Assembly: GCF_001695835.1 (NCBI RefSeq)
Contig: NZ_MBSO01000013.1
Coordinates: 62,001 to 126,000, forward strand
DNA: 64,000 bases
Direction: 5' to 3'
Origin: Ensifer sp. LC11
Lineage (GTDB): Bacteria; Pseudomonadota; Alphaproteobacteria; Rhizobiales; Rhizobiaceae
The notes beneath the pieces are model-generated. The model worked only from the letters and a program-made list of their open reading frames with translations. It did not search any database and was not told the DNA's origin. Of the stretch, positions 44,460 to 54,336 are shown in pieces. Each line of letters begins with the position of its first letter. The stretch's first letter is position 1. The translations under genes and the position numbers were made by a program.

Positions 44460-44840
44460 ATGCTGTTATACGTCACGGTGGGCAGCAACGATCTCGAACG
44501 CGCCGGCGTGTTCTACGATGCGGTGCTTCCGGCGCTCGGCTATCGCCGGCAGCGCCAAGACGAGACCGAGATCGGCTATGGCACGGAGGGCGACCGCATC
44601 CGCTTCTGGGTGGTAACCCCGTTCAATCGCGAGCCGGCGACTTTTGGCAACGGCGTGAGCATCGCGCTGACGGCGGAGACGCGTGCCGCCGTCGATGCGT
44701 TTCATGCTGCGGCGATTGCCAATGGCGGCACCGACGAAGGTGCGCCGGGGCTGCGCCCATTTCACGCGCATTTTTACGGCGCCTGGGTTCGCGATCTCGA
44801 CGGCAACAAGATTGCCGCCGTCTGCGAGCGGCCGGAATAA
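44460..44840 (+). CDS. VOC-superfamily (glyoxalase-like) protein
   Basis: A 126-residue protein of the vicinal-oxygen-chelate fold: MLLYVTVGSNDLERAGVFYD and the C-terminal FYGAWVRDLDGNKIAAVCER pattern, in which Asp/Glu-type ligands bind a metal in active members. It follows rlmE after two bases, suggesting a ppx-rlmE-voc operon. The substrate is not predictable; homologues include lactoylglutathione-lyase-like and dioxygenase-like proteins. Confidence 0.87.
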   Translation: MLLYVTVGSNDLERAGVFYDAVLPALGYRRQRQDETEIGYGTEGDRIRFWVVTPFNREPATFGNGVSIALTAETRAAVDAFHAAAIANGGTDEGAPGLRPFHAHFYGAWVRDLDGNKIAAVCERPE

Positions 44841-45141
44841 CCGGAACCCCGGACGCCGAATTCCCGGCGATTAGCGAATGTCCGAAGCCGCGGTAGACCC
44901 TCCGACCGGGCTGACATGCGCCGAATGGCAGCCTATCCCATCGCTTCCCAGCGCCGGCTCCCCCAAAAGACGGCGCGTGGTGGTTAATCTGCCGTTAAGG
45001 ACTTGAGTGCAACTCTAGTGGTACTCTTTGGTCCATTAGGACCTCCTAAGGTTTTATACTCCACCGAGCGCCGGCTGCCGATCGACGATTGGCGAAGGGT
45101 CGAGCACGTGCTCGGTTGGCCTGCATGTGGATGTATCCTGG
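44841..45141. other. Upstream region of the penicillin-binding protein gene
   Basis: About 300 bases without a gene; it holds a perfect CtrA box (44984-44998). An AT-rich stretch at 45000-45060 could contain the promoter. Confidence 0.5.
44984..44998 (+). promoter_or_regulatory. CtrA-binding box upstream of the penicillin-binding protein gene
   Basis: Perfect TTAA-N7-TTAA, 143 bases upstream of the longest possible start of the FtsI-like gene and in its orientation. A septal peptidoglycan gene is a plausible CtrA target. Confidence 0.55.
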
Positions 45142-46908
45142 ATGACGATGATTTCGCTTGCCGTTCGGCTCAGAAGCCGCGCGCATTTTTCTGTAAAGAG
45201 GAATGGTGGCGGCAAACCGGGGGTCATCATCGGCACCAGCGCCGGACGCAGGAGCCAGGCACGGCAGCGCGTGGGGATTTTGATCGCTGGTTTTGCCGTC
45301 GTCTTTCTGGTCGTCGGCGGGCGTCTCGTGCAATACGGGCTTTCGGAGCCGGCCGATACCGCATCGATCGGCGGTGGCGCCCATGTCATCGCCTCTCGAC
45401 CTGATATTGTCGACCGCAACGGCCACCTGCTGGCGACCGACCTCAACATGATGTCGCTCTATGCGGAGCCGCGAAAGATCGTCGATGCCGACGAAGTCGT
45501 CGAGAAGCTCGCGACCGTCGTCCCCAACCTCGACTGGCGCGACACGCACCGCAAGCTCCAGTCCGGTTCGGCGTTCCAGTGGCTGAGGCGCCAGCTTACC
45601 CCGAAGCAGCAGTCCGACATTCTGGCGCTCGGCATTCCCGGTATCGGCTTCCGCCCGGAAAAGCGCCGTTTCTATCCCGGTGGCGTTACGGCCTCGCACA
45701 TCCTCGGTCACGTCAATGTCGACAACCAGGGCCTGGCGGGCATAGAGCGATATCTGGACCAGCAGGGTTTTGCGGACCTTCGGGCGGTCGGCCTCACCAG
45801 CAACGCTTCGCTAGAGCCCGTACGGCTATCGATCGACCTGCGCGTGCAGAACATCGTGCGCGAGGTGGTGGCGAACGCGATGACAGCCTACCAGGCCGAG
45901 GCGGCCGGCGCTGTGGTTCTGGACGCCGAGACCGGCGAGGTTCTCGCCATGGCGTCGGTGCCCGACTACGATCCGAATGAGCCCTCCCGCACCTTGCCCG
46001 GCGGCGGCGTCGACAAGGAGTACGAAAAGGGCTGGTTCAACCGGATGAGCAACGCCACCTTCGAGATGGGCTCGACCTTCAAGAGCTTCACCCTGGCGAT
46101 GGGGCTGGACGCGGGCAAGGTCAATCTGAATTCGGTCGTCGATGCTTCCAGGCCGATCCGCATGGGCGGCTTTACCATCAAGGACTTCAAGGGCAAGAAC
46201 CGCCCGCTGTCGATCCCGGAGGTGTTCCAGTATTCGTCGAACATCGGCACGGCGGCGGTCGCCGACATGGTCGGCATCGAGGGCCACCAGCAGTTCCTGA
46301 CGAAGATGGGCCTCTTGTCCCGCATGCAGACCGAAATGCCGGGGGTCGCCATCCCGACCCAGCCGCGCACGTGGAAGAAAATCAATTCGGTGACGATCTC
46401 CTTCGGTCACGGCGTGGCGACCACACCGTTGCAGACGGCCGTTGCCGCCGCGGCGCTGATGAATGGCGGACACCTGATCCCGCCGACATTCCTGCCGCGT
46501 TCGCAGGAGGAAACGAAGCTGGTTTCGCAGAGAGTGATCAAGGAAACGACCAGCGCAGACATGCGCTTCCTCTACAACTGGAACGGCGTGAAAGGGTCCG
46601 GCAGGCGAGCGCAAGTGGAAGGGTTCCATGTCGGTGGCAAGACCGGCACCGCCGACAAGGTCATCAACGGACGCTACGCCAAGGACATCAACTTCAACGC
46701 CTTCCTTGGGGCTTTCCCGATGGACAAGCCCAAATACATCGTGCTCTCGATCATCGATGCGCCGAAAACCGGTGAAAATGGCGGACGAACGGCGGCGGCC
46801 AATGCCGCCCCCATGGTCAAGACGATCATCGGCCGCTCGGCCCCGCTGCTTGGCGTCAAGCCCCGTTTCGGCGATCTGGGCGCGGAGCAGTGGCTGGCCA
46901 ACTACTAA
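45142..46908 (+). CDS. Class B penicillin-binding protein (FtsI-like transpeptidase)
   Basis: Membrane-anchored DD-transpeptidase of about 588 residues: one N-terminal membrane helix (RVGILIAGFAVVFLVVGGRLV), a PBP dimerisation domain, and a transpeptidase domain with the active-site STFK, the SSN motif (VFQYSSNIGT) and KTGT (VGGKTGTAD). It resembles division-specific FtsI, although rhizobia carry ftsI in the dcw cluster, so this may be a paralogue or second division PBP. The start is uncertain (45127, 45142 or 45148; weak ribosome sites). A CtrA box upstream suggests cell-cycle timing. Confidence 0.87.
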   Translation: MTMISLAVRLRSRAHFSVKRNGGGKPGVIIGTSAGRRSQARQRVGILIAGFAVVFLVVGGRLVQYGLSEPADTASIGGGAHVIASRPDIVDRNGHLLATDLNMMSLYAEPRKIVDADEVVEKLATVVPNLDWRDTHRKLQSGSAFQWLRRQLTPKQQSDILALGIPGIGFRPEKRRFYPGGVTASHILGHVNVDNQGLAGIERYLDQQGFADLRAVGLTSNASLEPVRLSIDLRVQNIVREVVANAMTAYQAEAAGAVVLDAETGEVLAMASVPDYDPNEPSRTLPGGGVDKEYEKGWFNRMSNATFEMGSTFKSFTLAMGLDAGKVNLNSVVDASRPIRMGGFTIKDFKGKNRPLSIPEVFQYSSNIGTAAVADMVGIEGHQQFLTKMGLLSRMQTEMPGVAIPTQPRTWKKINSVTISFGHGVATTPLQTAVAAAALMNGGHLIPPTFLPRSQEETKLVSQRVIKETTSADMRFLYNWNGVKGSGRRAQVEGFHVGGKTGTADKVINGRYAKDINFNAFLGAFPMDKPKYIVLSIIDAPKTGENGGRTAAANAAPMVKTIIGRSAPLLGVKPRFGDLGAEQWLANY

Positions 46909-46956
46909 ACCAGCGCTGTCCTTCGGGCATCGTCGAATAGCGTTTGCTCGCAGGGA

Positions 46957-48366
46957 CTATTTTCCCGCGGCCGTCTCGATTTCGCGCGCCGGCAGCCGGT
47001 GCCCCGAGACCGTGGCGCCGGCGTTCTTGGCCATGGTCAGGAAGGGGATCGCTGCGATCAGGTTGGCGGCGGCGATGATCATGAAGGCGGTGTGGAAATC
47101 GTCGAGCTGCAGCGGCCCGCCGCTGAGCTTGGTCTCGATTTCGAGGATCGCCCCGGCAACGGCAACGCCAAGCGCCAGGCTGATCTGCTGCAGCACCGCG
47201 CTCATCGAGGTCGCCTTGCTAGCATCCGCGTCATCGATATCGGCGAAGGAGAGCGCATTGACGCTGGTGAAGAAGAACGAGCGGGCAAAACCGGCGATCA
47301 AGAGGATGGTGATCATCACCAGATAGGGCGTCTGCGGCGTGAAAAAGCCGTTGGCGAAGGTGGTGATGGCGGCGATGATGGCAGCGATGATCAGTGTTGT
47401 GCGGAAGCCGGCAAAGGCAAGCACACGCCGTGCATAAAACTTGGTGGTGATGGCGCCGACGGCGCCGATGAAGGTGATGAGGCCTGACTGGAACGGGTTG
47501 AGCCCGAAGCCCACCTGCAGCATCAAGGGCATCAGGAAGGGGACCGCGCCGACCGAAATGCGAAAGAGCGTGCCGCCGATCGAGGCGGCGCGGAAGGCGC
47601 TGTCCCGAAAGAGCTTGAGATCAAGAACCGGGGCCGGGTGTCGCCGCGCATGGCGGATGTAGAGCAGCGCCGAAATGGTGCCGATCGCCACCGACGCGAT
47701 GCCGACGATGGGCGGCAGCGCCGGCAGGCTGATCACCGACAGGCCGAAGACGATGCCCGAGGCGGCGATGCCGCCAAGCACGAAGCCGAGGACATCGACC
47801 GGCGGCGGATTGCGCGTCTCCATTTCCGGCAGGTAGATGCCGGAAAGGATGTAGCCGGCAATCCCGACAGGCACGTTGATCAGGAAGATCCAGTGCCAGG
47901 AAAAATAGGTGGTGATGAAGCCGCCAAGCGGCGGTCCGGCAAGCGGCCCGACGAGTGCCGGGATCGTCAGCAGTGCCATTGCCGAGACGAGCTCGCTGCG
48001 CGGCGTGCCGCGCACCAGCACAAGACGGGCCACCGGCGTCATCATCGCGCCACCCATGCCCTGCAGGAAGCGTGAGAAGACGAAGGCGACGAGGCTGTTG
48101 GAGATGGCGCAGAGAACAGACCCGGCGATGAAGACCAGGATCGCTGCGCGAAAAATCTTCTTGGCGCCGAAGCGGTCGGCCATCCAGCCGCTCAAGGGAA
48201 TGAAGATCGCCAGCGCTACCATATAGGCCGTCAGTGCCAGCTTGAGCGTGATCGGCCCGACGCCGATGTCGTGGGCGATGGCTGGCAGCGAGGTGGCGAT
48301 CACGGTCGAATCCATCTGCTCCATGAAGAGAGCAACGGCGAGGATCATCGGGACGATACGGTTCAT
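46957..48366 (-). CDS. MFS multidrug exporter, DHA2 (14-segment) family
   Basis: Integral membrane protein of 469 residues with about 14 hydrophobic segments. The N-terminus PMILAVALFMEQMDSTVIAT and the motif C-like segments of drug:H+ antiporters (QGMGGAMMTPVARLVLVRG) match the DHA2/EmrB-type family. It is convergent with the PBP gene and divergent from the metallo-beta-lactamase-fold gene. No regulator is adjacent. It probably pumps out drugs or toxic organics; substrate unknown. Confidence 0.88.
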   Translation of the reverse strand: MNRIVPMILAVALFMEQMDSTVIATSLPAIAHDIGVGPITLKLALTAYMVALAIFIPLSGWMADRFGAKKIFRAAILVFIAGSVLCAISNSLVAFVFSRFLQGMGGAMMTPVARLVLVRGTPRSELVSAMALLTIPALVGPLAGPPLGGFITTYFSWHWIFLINVPVGIAGYILSGIYLPEMETRNPPPVDVLGFVLGGIAASGIVFGLSVISLPALPPIVGIASVAIGTISALLYIRHARRHPAPVLDLKLFRDSAFRAASIGGTLFRISVGAVPFLMPLMLQVGFGLNPFQSGLITFIGAVGAITTKFYARRVLAFAGFRTTLIIAAIIAAITTFANGFFTPQTPYLVMITILLIAGFARSFFFTSVNALSFADIDDADASKATSMSAVLQQISLALGVAVAGAILEIETKLSGGPLQLDDFHTAFMIIAAANLIAAIPFLTMAKNAGATVSGHRLPAREIETAAGK

Positions 48367-48558
48367 GGAGGTGCGCTTTGGAGACAGTCTGCGATAGGCG
48401 GACGCTAATGCTGGTGATGGCTTTTGTCGGGGCGAAACCGGTAATTGCGGATCAAAAGCCTGTGATCCCGGCTGGCCTTTGCTGTCAAGACGCTAGTTCT
48501 GGCCCAGGTTGCCGCTGAGGGCAACGGATCCAACAGGATAGCGGAGGCGGAATGGACC

Positions 48559-49539
48559 ATGAGTGAGATGTCGATGAAACGCCGGACCTTGATGGGAGCG
48601 GGAACACTGGGTGTACTGGCGCCATCGCTGATGGCCGGCCTTGCCGTAGCTCAGGAAAAGGCGGACAACCGGGGAATGATCACACCTCCGATACGATCCC
48701 TCAAACTGGGTGCCTTCAAGGTCGTCGTCGTCAATGACGGGACACGTGTCAGCGACAAACCGCACGAAACCTATGGCACCAACCAGCCACAACAGGCGGT
48801 GGCCGATCTGCTCGCGCAAAATTTTCTGCCGACGGATACCCTGCTTAACAGTTATTCGCCGGTTCTCGTCGATACCGGAACGGAGGTGGTGCTCTTCGAT
48901 ACGGGCATGGGCGAGGGCGGCCGTGAAGCCGGTGCGGGCCGTCTCCTCGACGGCATGCGCGCCGCGGGCTATCAGCCGGAGCAGGTCACTGTCGTGGCGC
49001 TGACGCACATGCACGGCGATCATATCGGCGGCCTGATGGATGCAGGAAAACCGGCTTTCGCCAATGCCCGCTACGTCATGGGCGAGACGGAATACACCTT
49101 CTGGAAGGATCCGGCACGCGCCGGTACGCCGGCGGAGAACGGCCACAAGGCGGTGCTGGAAAAGGTGGTGCCGCTTGCCGAGAAGACGACCTTCATCGGC
49201 GACGGCGCCGAGGTCGTGCCGGGCATTACGGCCGTTGCCGCCTTCGGCCATTCGCCGGGCCACATGGTGTTCCGGCTCGATTCCGACGGCAAGGCGCTGA
49301 TTCTGACCGCCGACACCGCCAACCATTTTGTGCTGTCGCTGCAGCGGCCCGATTGGGAGGTTCGCTTCGACATGGACAAGGCCAAGGCGGCGGAAACCCG
49401 CCGCCGGGTGTTCGACATGATCGCCACAGAGCGGCTGCCCTTCATCGGCTACCACATGCCGTTTCCGGCCGCCGGCTTCGTGGAGAAACAGGGCGAGGGC
49501 TACCGTTTCGTGCCCGTCAGCTATCAGCTCGACATCTGA
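48559..49539 (+). CDS. Metallo-beta-lactamase-fold hydrolase, exported
   Basis: A 326-residue metallo-hydrolase with the zinc motif THMHGDH and a downstream His (GHSPGHM) and Asp (LTADTANH). The N-terminus MKRRTLMGAGTLGVLAPSLM resembles a twin-arginine signal, so the enzyme is probably periplasmic. Family members include lactonases, glyoxalase II-like and quorum-quenching enzymes; the substrate cannot be assigned. The start at 48559 is one of three close ATG codons (next at 48568 and 48574). Confidence 0.85.
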   Translation: MSEMSMKRRTLMGAGTLGVLAPSLMAGLAVAQEKADNRGMITPPIRSLKLGAFKVVVVNDGTRVSDKPHETYGTNQPQQAVADLLAQNFLPTDTLLNSYSPVLVDTGTEVVLFDTGMGEGGREAGAGRLLDGMRAAGYQPEQVTVVALTHMHGDHIGGLMDAGKPAFANARYVMGETEYTFWKDPARAGTPAENGHKAVLEKVVPLAEKTTFIGDGAEVVPGITAVAAFGHSPGHMVFRLDSDGKALILTADTANHFVLSLQRPDWEVRFDMDKAKAAETRRRVFDMIATERLPFIGYHMPFPAAGFVEKQGEGYRFVPVSYQLDI

Positions 49540-49731
49540 CCGGTTTCTGGGCCCAATCACGCGGAATTGCTGCTCTGCAACAAATATCGGCCGAAGGCGG
49601 GACATTTCCCGGCTTTGGCTATTTTCATCCTGACATATCCGTGTTACGAGCCCTCGCCAACTTCCAAGACACGCTTTGAAGTCGCCCGGTGGACAAATTG
49701 CAGCCCGTCCCCGGGGGTTTTCGTTTATTGA

Positions 49732-51246
<1,515 letters not shown>

Positions 51247-51259
51247 TCGCGATTGCATT

Positions 51260-51293
51260 CGAAGGGCGCCGCGTCATCTCGCGGCGCCCTTCG
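51260..51293 (+). terminator. Terminator-like hairpin after guaB
   Basis: Perfect 14-pair stem CGAAGGGCGCCGCG/CGCGGCGCCCTTCG with a six-base loop; the T-tract is poor (CCGTTTC). Confidence 0.75.
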
Positions 51294-51345
51294 CCGTTTC
51301 AGGGAAACCGTTTTTCGAGATTAAGCGTATTCAGGGAGTAGCGTG

Positions 51346-51762
51346 ATGACGGGATTCGAGATGTTCTGGCCGATCGTGGCGCATGTCTTCCTCGTCTTCT
51401 GCCTCTACGCCCTCCTGTCCTTCCGCCGCGTGAGGCTGGTGCGCGCCGGCAAGGTGCATGCGGCCCAGTTCCGTGAGAACCGCGACGAGCCGGGCGAAAG
51501 CCTGGTGGTGAAGAACAGCATCGCCAACCAGTTCGAGCTGCCGGTTCTCTTCTACGTCTGCTGCGTGCTGCTCTATATCACCGAGGCCGACAACATCGTC
51601 TCCCTCGCTCTCGCCTGGCTCTTCGTCGCGCTGCGTTATGCTCACGCCTTCGTGCATGTCACCATTAACCGCATCCGCTATCGCCGGCCACTGTTCATGG
51701 CAGGTTTTGCGACGCTTTTTGGTCTGTGGGTGTGGCTCGCCGTCTGGATGGCGATGAGCTGA
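51346..51762 (+). CDS. MAPEG-family membrane protein
   Basis: A 138-residue protein with four hydrophobic segments and the MAPEG pattern (FRENRDEPGESLVVKNSIAN QFELPVLFY region, split here by the helix break, and RYAHAFVHV), related to membrane-associated eicosanoid/glutathione enzymes. GGGAG precedes ATG 51346; a GTG at 51343 is in frame. Bacterial MAPEG proteins may have glutathione transferase activity, but no specific role is known. gshA, making glutathione, lies at 59 kb but is not linked. Confidence 0.87.
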   Translation: MTGFEMFWPIVAHVFLVFCLYALLSFRRVRLVRAGKVHAAQFRENRDEPGESLVVKNSIANQFELPVLFYVCCVLLYITEADNIVSLALAWLFVALRYAHAFVHVTINRIRYRRPLFMAGFATLFGLWVWLAVWMAMS

Positions 51763-51903
51763 TCCGGAGCCGCGCCGCTCCAACTGGCGCAAATCTGCGA
51801 TAATCTGCACGCTGCTCGTCGCGCCTTGATGCGTGTCAAGTTCCCTGAATCGGCTCTGGGGGTAGCCTTGCCCCCGTTAGCGTGACTGCACGCCTCACGC
51901 TGG

Positions 51904-52236
51904 GGCGGCGTACACGGGGCGCTGGTGACGGCGGTGGCGCCGAAGGCGATGGAGCAGGCCTTCAACATGCTGCGTTCCAAGGGGACCATGGCGTTGGTCG
52001 GCCTGCCGCCCGGGCAGATGTGCCTGCCGATCTTCGACACGGTGCTGAAGCGCATCACCATCCGTGGTTCGATCGTCGGCACACGGCAGGACATCGAGGA
52101 ATCGCTGGAGTTCGCCGGGGAGGGTAAGGTCGCCTCGCATTTCACCTGGGACAGGATCGAGAACATCAACGCGATCTTCAAGCGTATGGAGGAAGGCAAG
52201 ATCGACGGCCGCATCGTGCTCGATCTCAACGGTTGA
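51904..52236 (+). pseudogene. C-terminal remnant of a zinc-type alcohol dehydrogenase
   Basis: The frame from about 51904 reads like the last third of an AdhP-type alcohol dehydrogenase: GGVHGALVTAVAPKAMEQAF, then GLPPGQMCLP, IRGSIVGTRQDIEESLEF and DGRIVLDLNG. The catalytic N-terminal domain and zinc ligands are missing: just upstream the same frame meets a TGA (51883) and unrelated sequence. Full-length members are about 340 residues. A GTG at 51925 could start a 103-residue product, but loss of function is more likely. It records a deletion or rearrangement between the MAPEG and hydrolase genes. Confidence 0.75.
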
Positions 52237-52351
52237 TCGGCGTTCACGCAAGGTAACGCAAGTTTGTATGTTCGATACCGCCCGCCGACTTATTCTGTCG
52301 CGGGCGGTTTCTGTCTGCCGCCACCGGAGAACGAAACCGACGGAGGCAATC

Positions 52352-53227
52352 ATGCAAGGGCCTACAATCACGCAGGCGATGATCGATGCCTATGATGAAT
52401 ACACGCATCTGACCCTCGACCGCCGCCGCTTCATGGAGAAGCTCACGGGGCTGGCCGGATCGGCTGCGGCCGCGGCAACGATCGCGCCTTTGCTTGCCGC
52501 CAATGGCGCCAAGGCGGAGATCGTCGCTTCGGCTGATGCACGGATCACCGGCGAGGACATCACCTATCCCGGTGCGGGCGGCGATATGAAGGGCTATCTG
52601 GTTCGCCCGGCAGAGGTGAGCGGCAAACTGCCGGCCGTGATCGTCATTCACGAGAACCGCGGGCTTAACCCGCATATCCGCGACGTCGCGCGGCGCATGG
52701 CGCTCGAAGGCTTCCTGACGCTGGCGCCGGACTTCCTTTCGCCTGCGGGCGGCACGCCCACCGACGAAGACAAGGCGCGCGAGATGATCGGTGCGCTCGA
52801 TGCCGCAGCAACGACGGCGAATGCGGCGGCCACCGTAGCCTTCCTCGAAGGACACCAGCAATCGACCGGCAAGGTCGGCGCCATCGGCTTCTGCTGGGGC
52901 GGGGGCCTCGTCAACCGGCTTGCCGTCGGCGCGCCCGACCTCAAGGCCGGTGTCGCCTATTACGGCGCGCAGCCCAATGCGGAGGATGTGCCGAAGATCC
53001 AGGCAGCGCTGCTCTTGCACTATGCCGGGCTCGACGAGCGCATCAACGCCGGTATCGACGCCTATCAGAAGGCGTTGAAAGACAACGGCAAGGACGCGAC
53101 GATCTACGTCTATGACGGCGTCAACCATGCTTTCAACAATGATACCTCGGCCGCGCGCTACGACAAGGCTGCCGCTGATCTTGCCTGGGGCCGGACGGTG
53201 GAGTTCCTGAAGGCCAAGCTCGCCTGA
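52352..53227 (+). CDS. Dienelactone hydrolase family protein
   Basis: A 291-residue alpha/beta hydrolase. The nucleophile Cys sits in GAIGFCWGGG and the catalytic His in GVNHAFNND, the dienelactone-hydrolase (not serine-esterase) pattern. An N-terminal segment (about 25-55, RRRFMEKLTGLAGSAAAAAT) looks like a twin-arginine-type leader placed after an extra N-terminal stretch. A GGAGG site precedes ATG 52352. Substrate unknown; homologues act on lactones and esters. It converges on oxyR. Confidence 0.87.
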   Translation: MQGPTITQAMIDAYDEYTHLTLDRRRFMEKLTGLAGSAAAAATIAPLLAANGAKAEIVASADARITGEDITYPGAGGDMKGYLVRPAEVSGKLPAVIVIHENRGLNPHIRDVARRMALEGFLTLAPDFLSPAGGTPTDEDKAREMIGALDAAATTANAAATVAFLEGHQQSTGKVGAIGFCWGGGLVNRLAVGAPDLKAGVAYYGAQPNAEDVPKIQAALLLHYAGLDERINAGIDAYQKALKDNGKDATIYVYDGVNHAFNNDTSAARYDKAAADLAWGRTVEFLKAKLA

Positions 53228-53240
53228 GCTTTGGTCTGGC

Positions 53241-54152
53241 TCAGGCGGCAGCTGCCTGTAGAATGTCGTCGGCGCAGCCGCTGATTGCCGTTGCGAGCGC
53301 TTCCATGTCGCGTTCGCGGGGGCTGCTGCGCCGCCAGATGAGACCGATCTCGCGTGCCGGCTCCGGTGCTGCGAAAGGCACGATGCGGATCGCGTTGCGC
53401 GAAGCCTCGGTCGCGATGGCGATCTCGGGTATCAGCGTCATGCCCATGCCGTTGGCGACCATCTGCAGGAGCGTCGTCATCGAGGTGGCGCCGAACGAGA
53501 CGAGGCGCCGCTTGCCCGCTGTGCTGCAGACGGCAAGCGCCTGGTCGCGCAGGCAATGTCCCTCTTCGAGAAGCAGCAGCTGCTCGACATCCACTTGATC
53601 CTCGGTCAGTGGCGACATCAGGATGTTTCGTTCGTCGTCGGCCATCGCCATGTAGAAGCGGTCGGAGAAGAGTGGCTTCGTCGAAAGCCCCTCCGTTTCG
53701 ATCGGCAAAGCCGCAACGACGGCGTCGAGCAGACCCTCGCCGAGATCGGCGACCAGTCGCGACGTTACCGATTCCTTCAGTTCGATTTCGATCGCCGGAT
53801 AGACGCTGCGTAAGTGTGGCACCAACCGCGGTACGAGATAGGGGGCAAGCGTCGGGATGACGCCGATGCGGATCCGCCCTTCGAGCGTGCCCGAGCTGGC
53901 GCGTGCGCTTTGCTCCAGTTGGTCCACCTCGGCAAGGATGGCGCGCGTGCGGGACAGAACCTCTTCGCCCTTGCGGGTCAGGAAAACGCCGCTGCGGCTG
54001 CGTTCCACCAGCTTCACGCCCAGGTGATTTTCCATTTCCATGATCTGCGCCGAGAGTGCCGGCTGGCTGACATGGACGAGTTCGGCAGCCTTGCCGAAGT
54101 GGCGAGCGGAGGCAAGCGCCTCGAAATAGCGCATCTGTCGGAGTGTAAGCAT
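53241..54152 (-). CDS. oxyR: Hydrogen-peroxide sensor OxyR (LysR family)
   Basis: A 303-residue LysR regulator with the OxyR hallmark LLEEGHCLRDQALAVC: the two redox cysteines are nine residues apart, as Cys199 and Cys208 of E. coli OxyR. Oxidation by H2O2 forms a disulfide and activates peroxide genes. The N-terminal helix-turn-helix is MLTLRQMRYFEALASARHFG. It is divergent from katA; an OxyR-type operator begins two bases upstream of the oxyR start, indicating autoregulation and control of katA. Confidence 0.95.
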   Translation of the reverse strand: MLTLRQMRYFEALASARHFGKAAELVHVSQPALSAQIMEMENHLGVKLVERSRSGVFLTRKGEEVLSRTRAILAEVDQLEQSARASSGTLEGRIRIGVIPTLAPYLVPRLVPHLRSVYPAIEIELKESVTSRLVADLGEGLLDAVVAALPIETEGLSTKPLFSDRFYMAMADDERNILMSPLTEDQVDVEQLLLLEEGHCLRDQALAVCSTAGKRRLVSFGATSMTTLLQMVANGMGMTLIPEIAIATEASRNAIRIVPFAAPEPAREIGLIWRRSSPRERDMEALATAISGCADDILQAAAA

Positions 54153-54153
54153 G

Positions 54154-54190
54154 ATAGGAAAATCCTATCGATTTTTAATTTATATGCAAT
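54154..54190. promoter_or_regulatory. OxyR operator between oxyR and katA
   Basis: Reads ATAG-N7-CTAT-N7-TAAT-N7-CAAT against the OxyR consensus ATAG-N7-CTAT-N7-ATAG-N7-CTAT: the first dimer site is perfect and the second is degenerate with correct spacing. The perfect half abuts the oxyR start codon. Confidence 0.75.
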
Positions 54191-54336
54191 TGGAGATTAT
54201 CGAAGGCCTGTGGGAAAACCCTCTTGCCGAAGCGTTCGGGCTTTGAGCGCCGCGATTTGCGGCTGGCGGCCTCCTCAGGCTGCGTCGGGCGATCTTGCCT
54301 GACCTCCCGGGCGCGAAACCCAATCAGGAGGACGCG

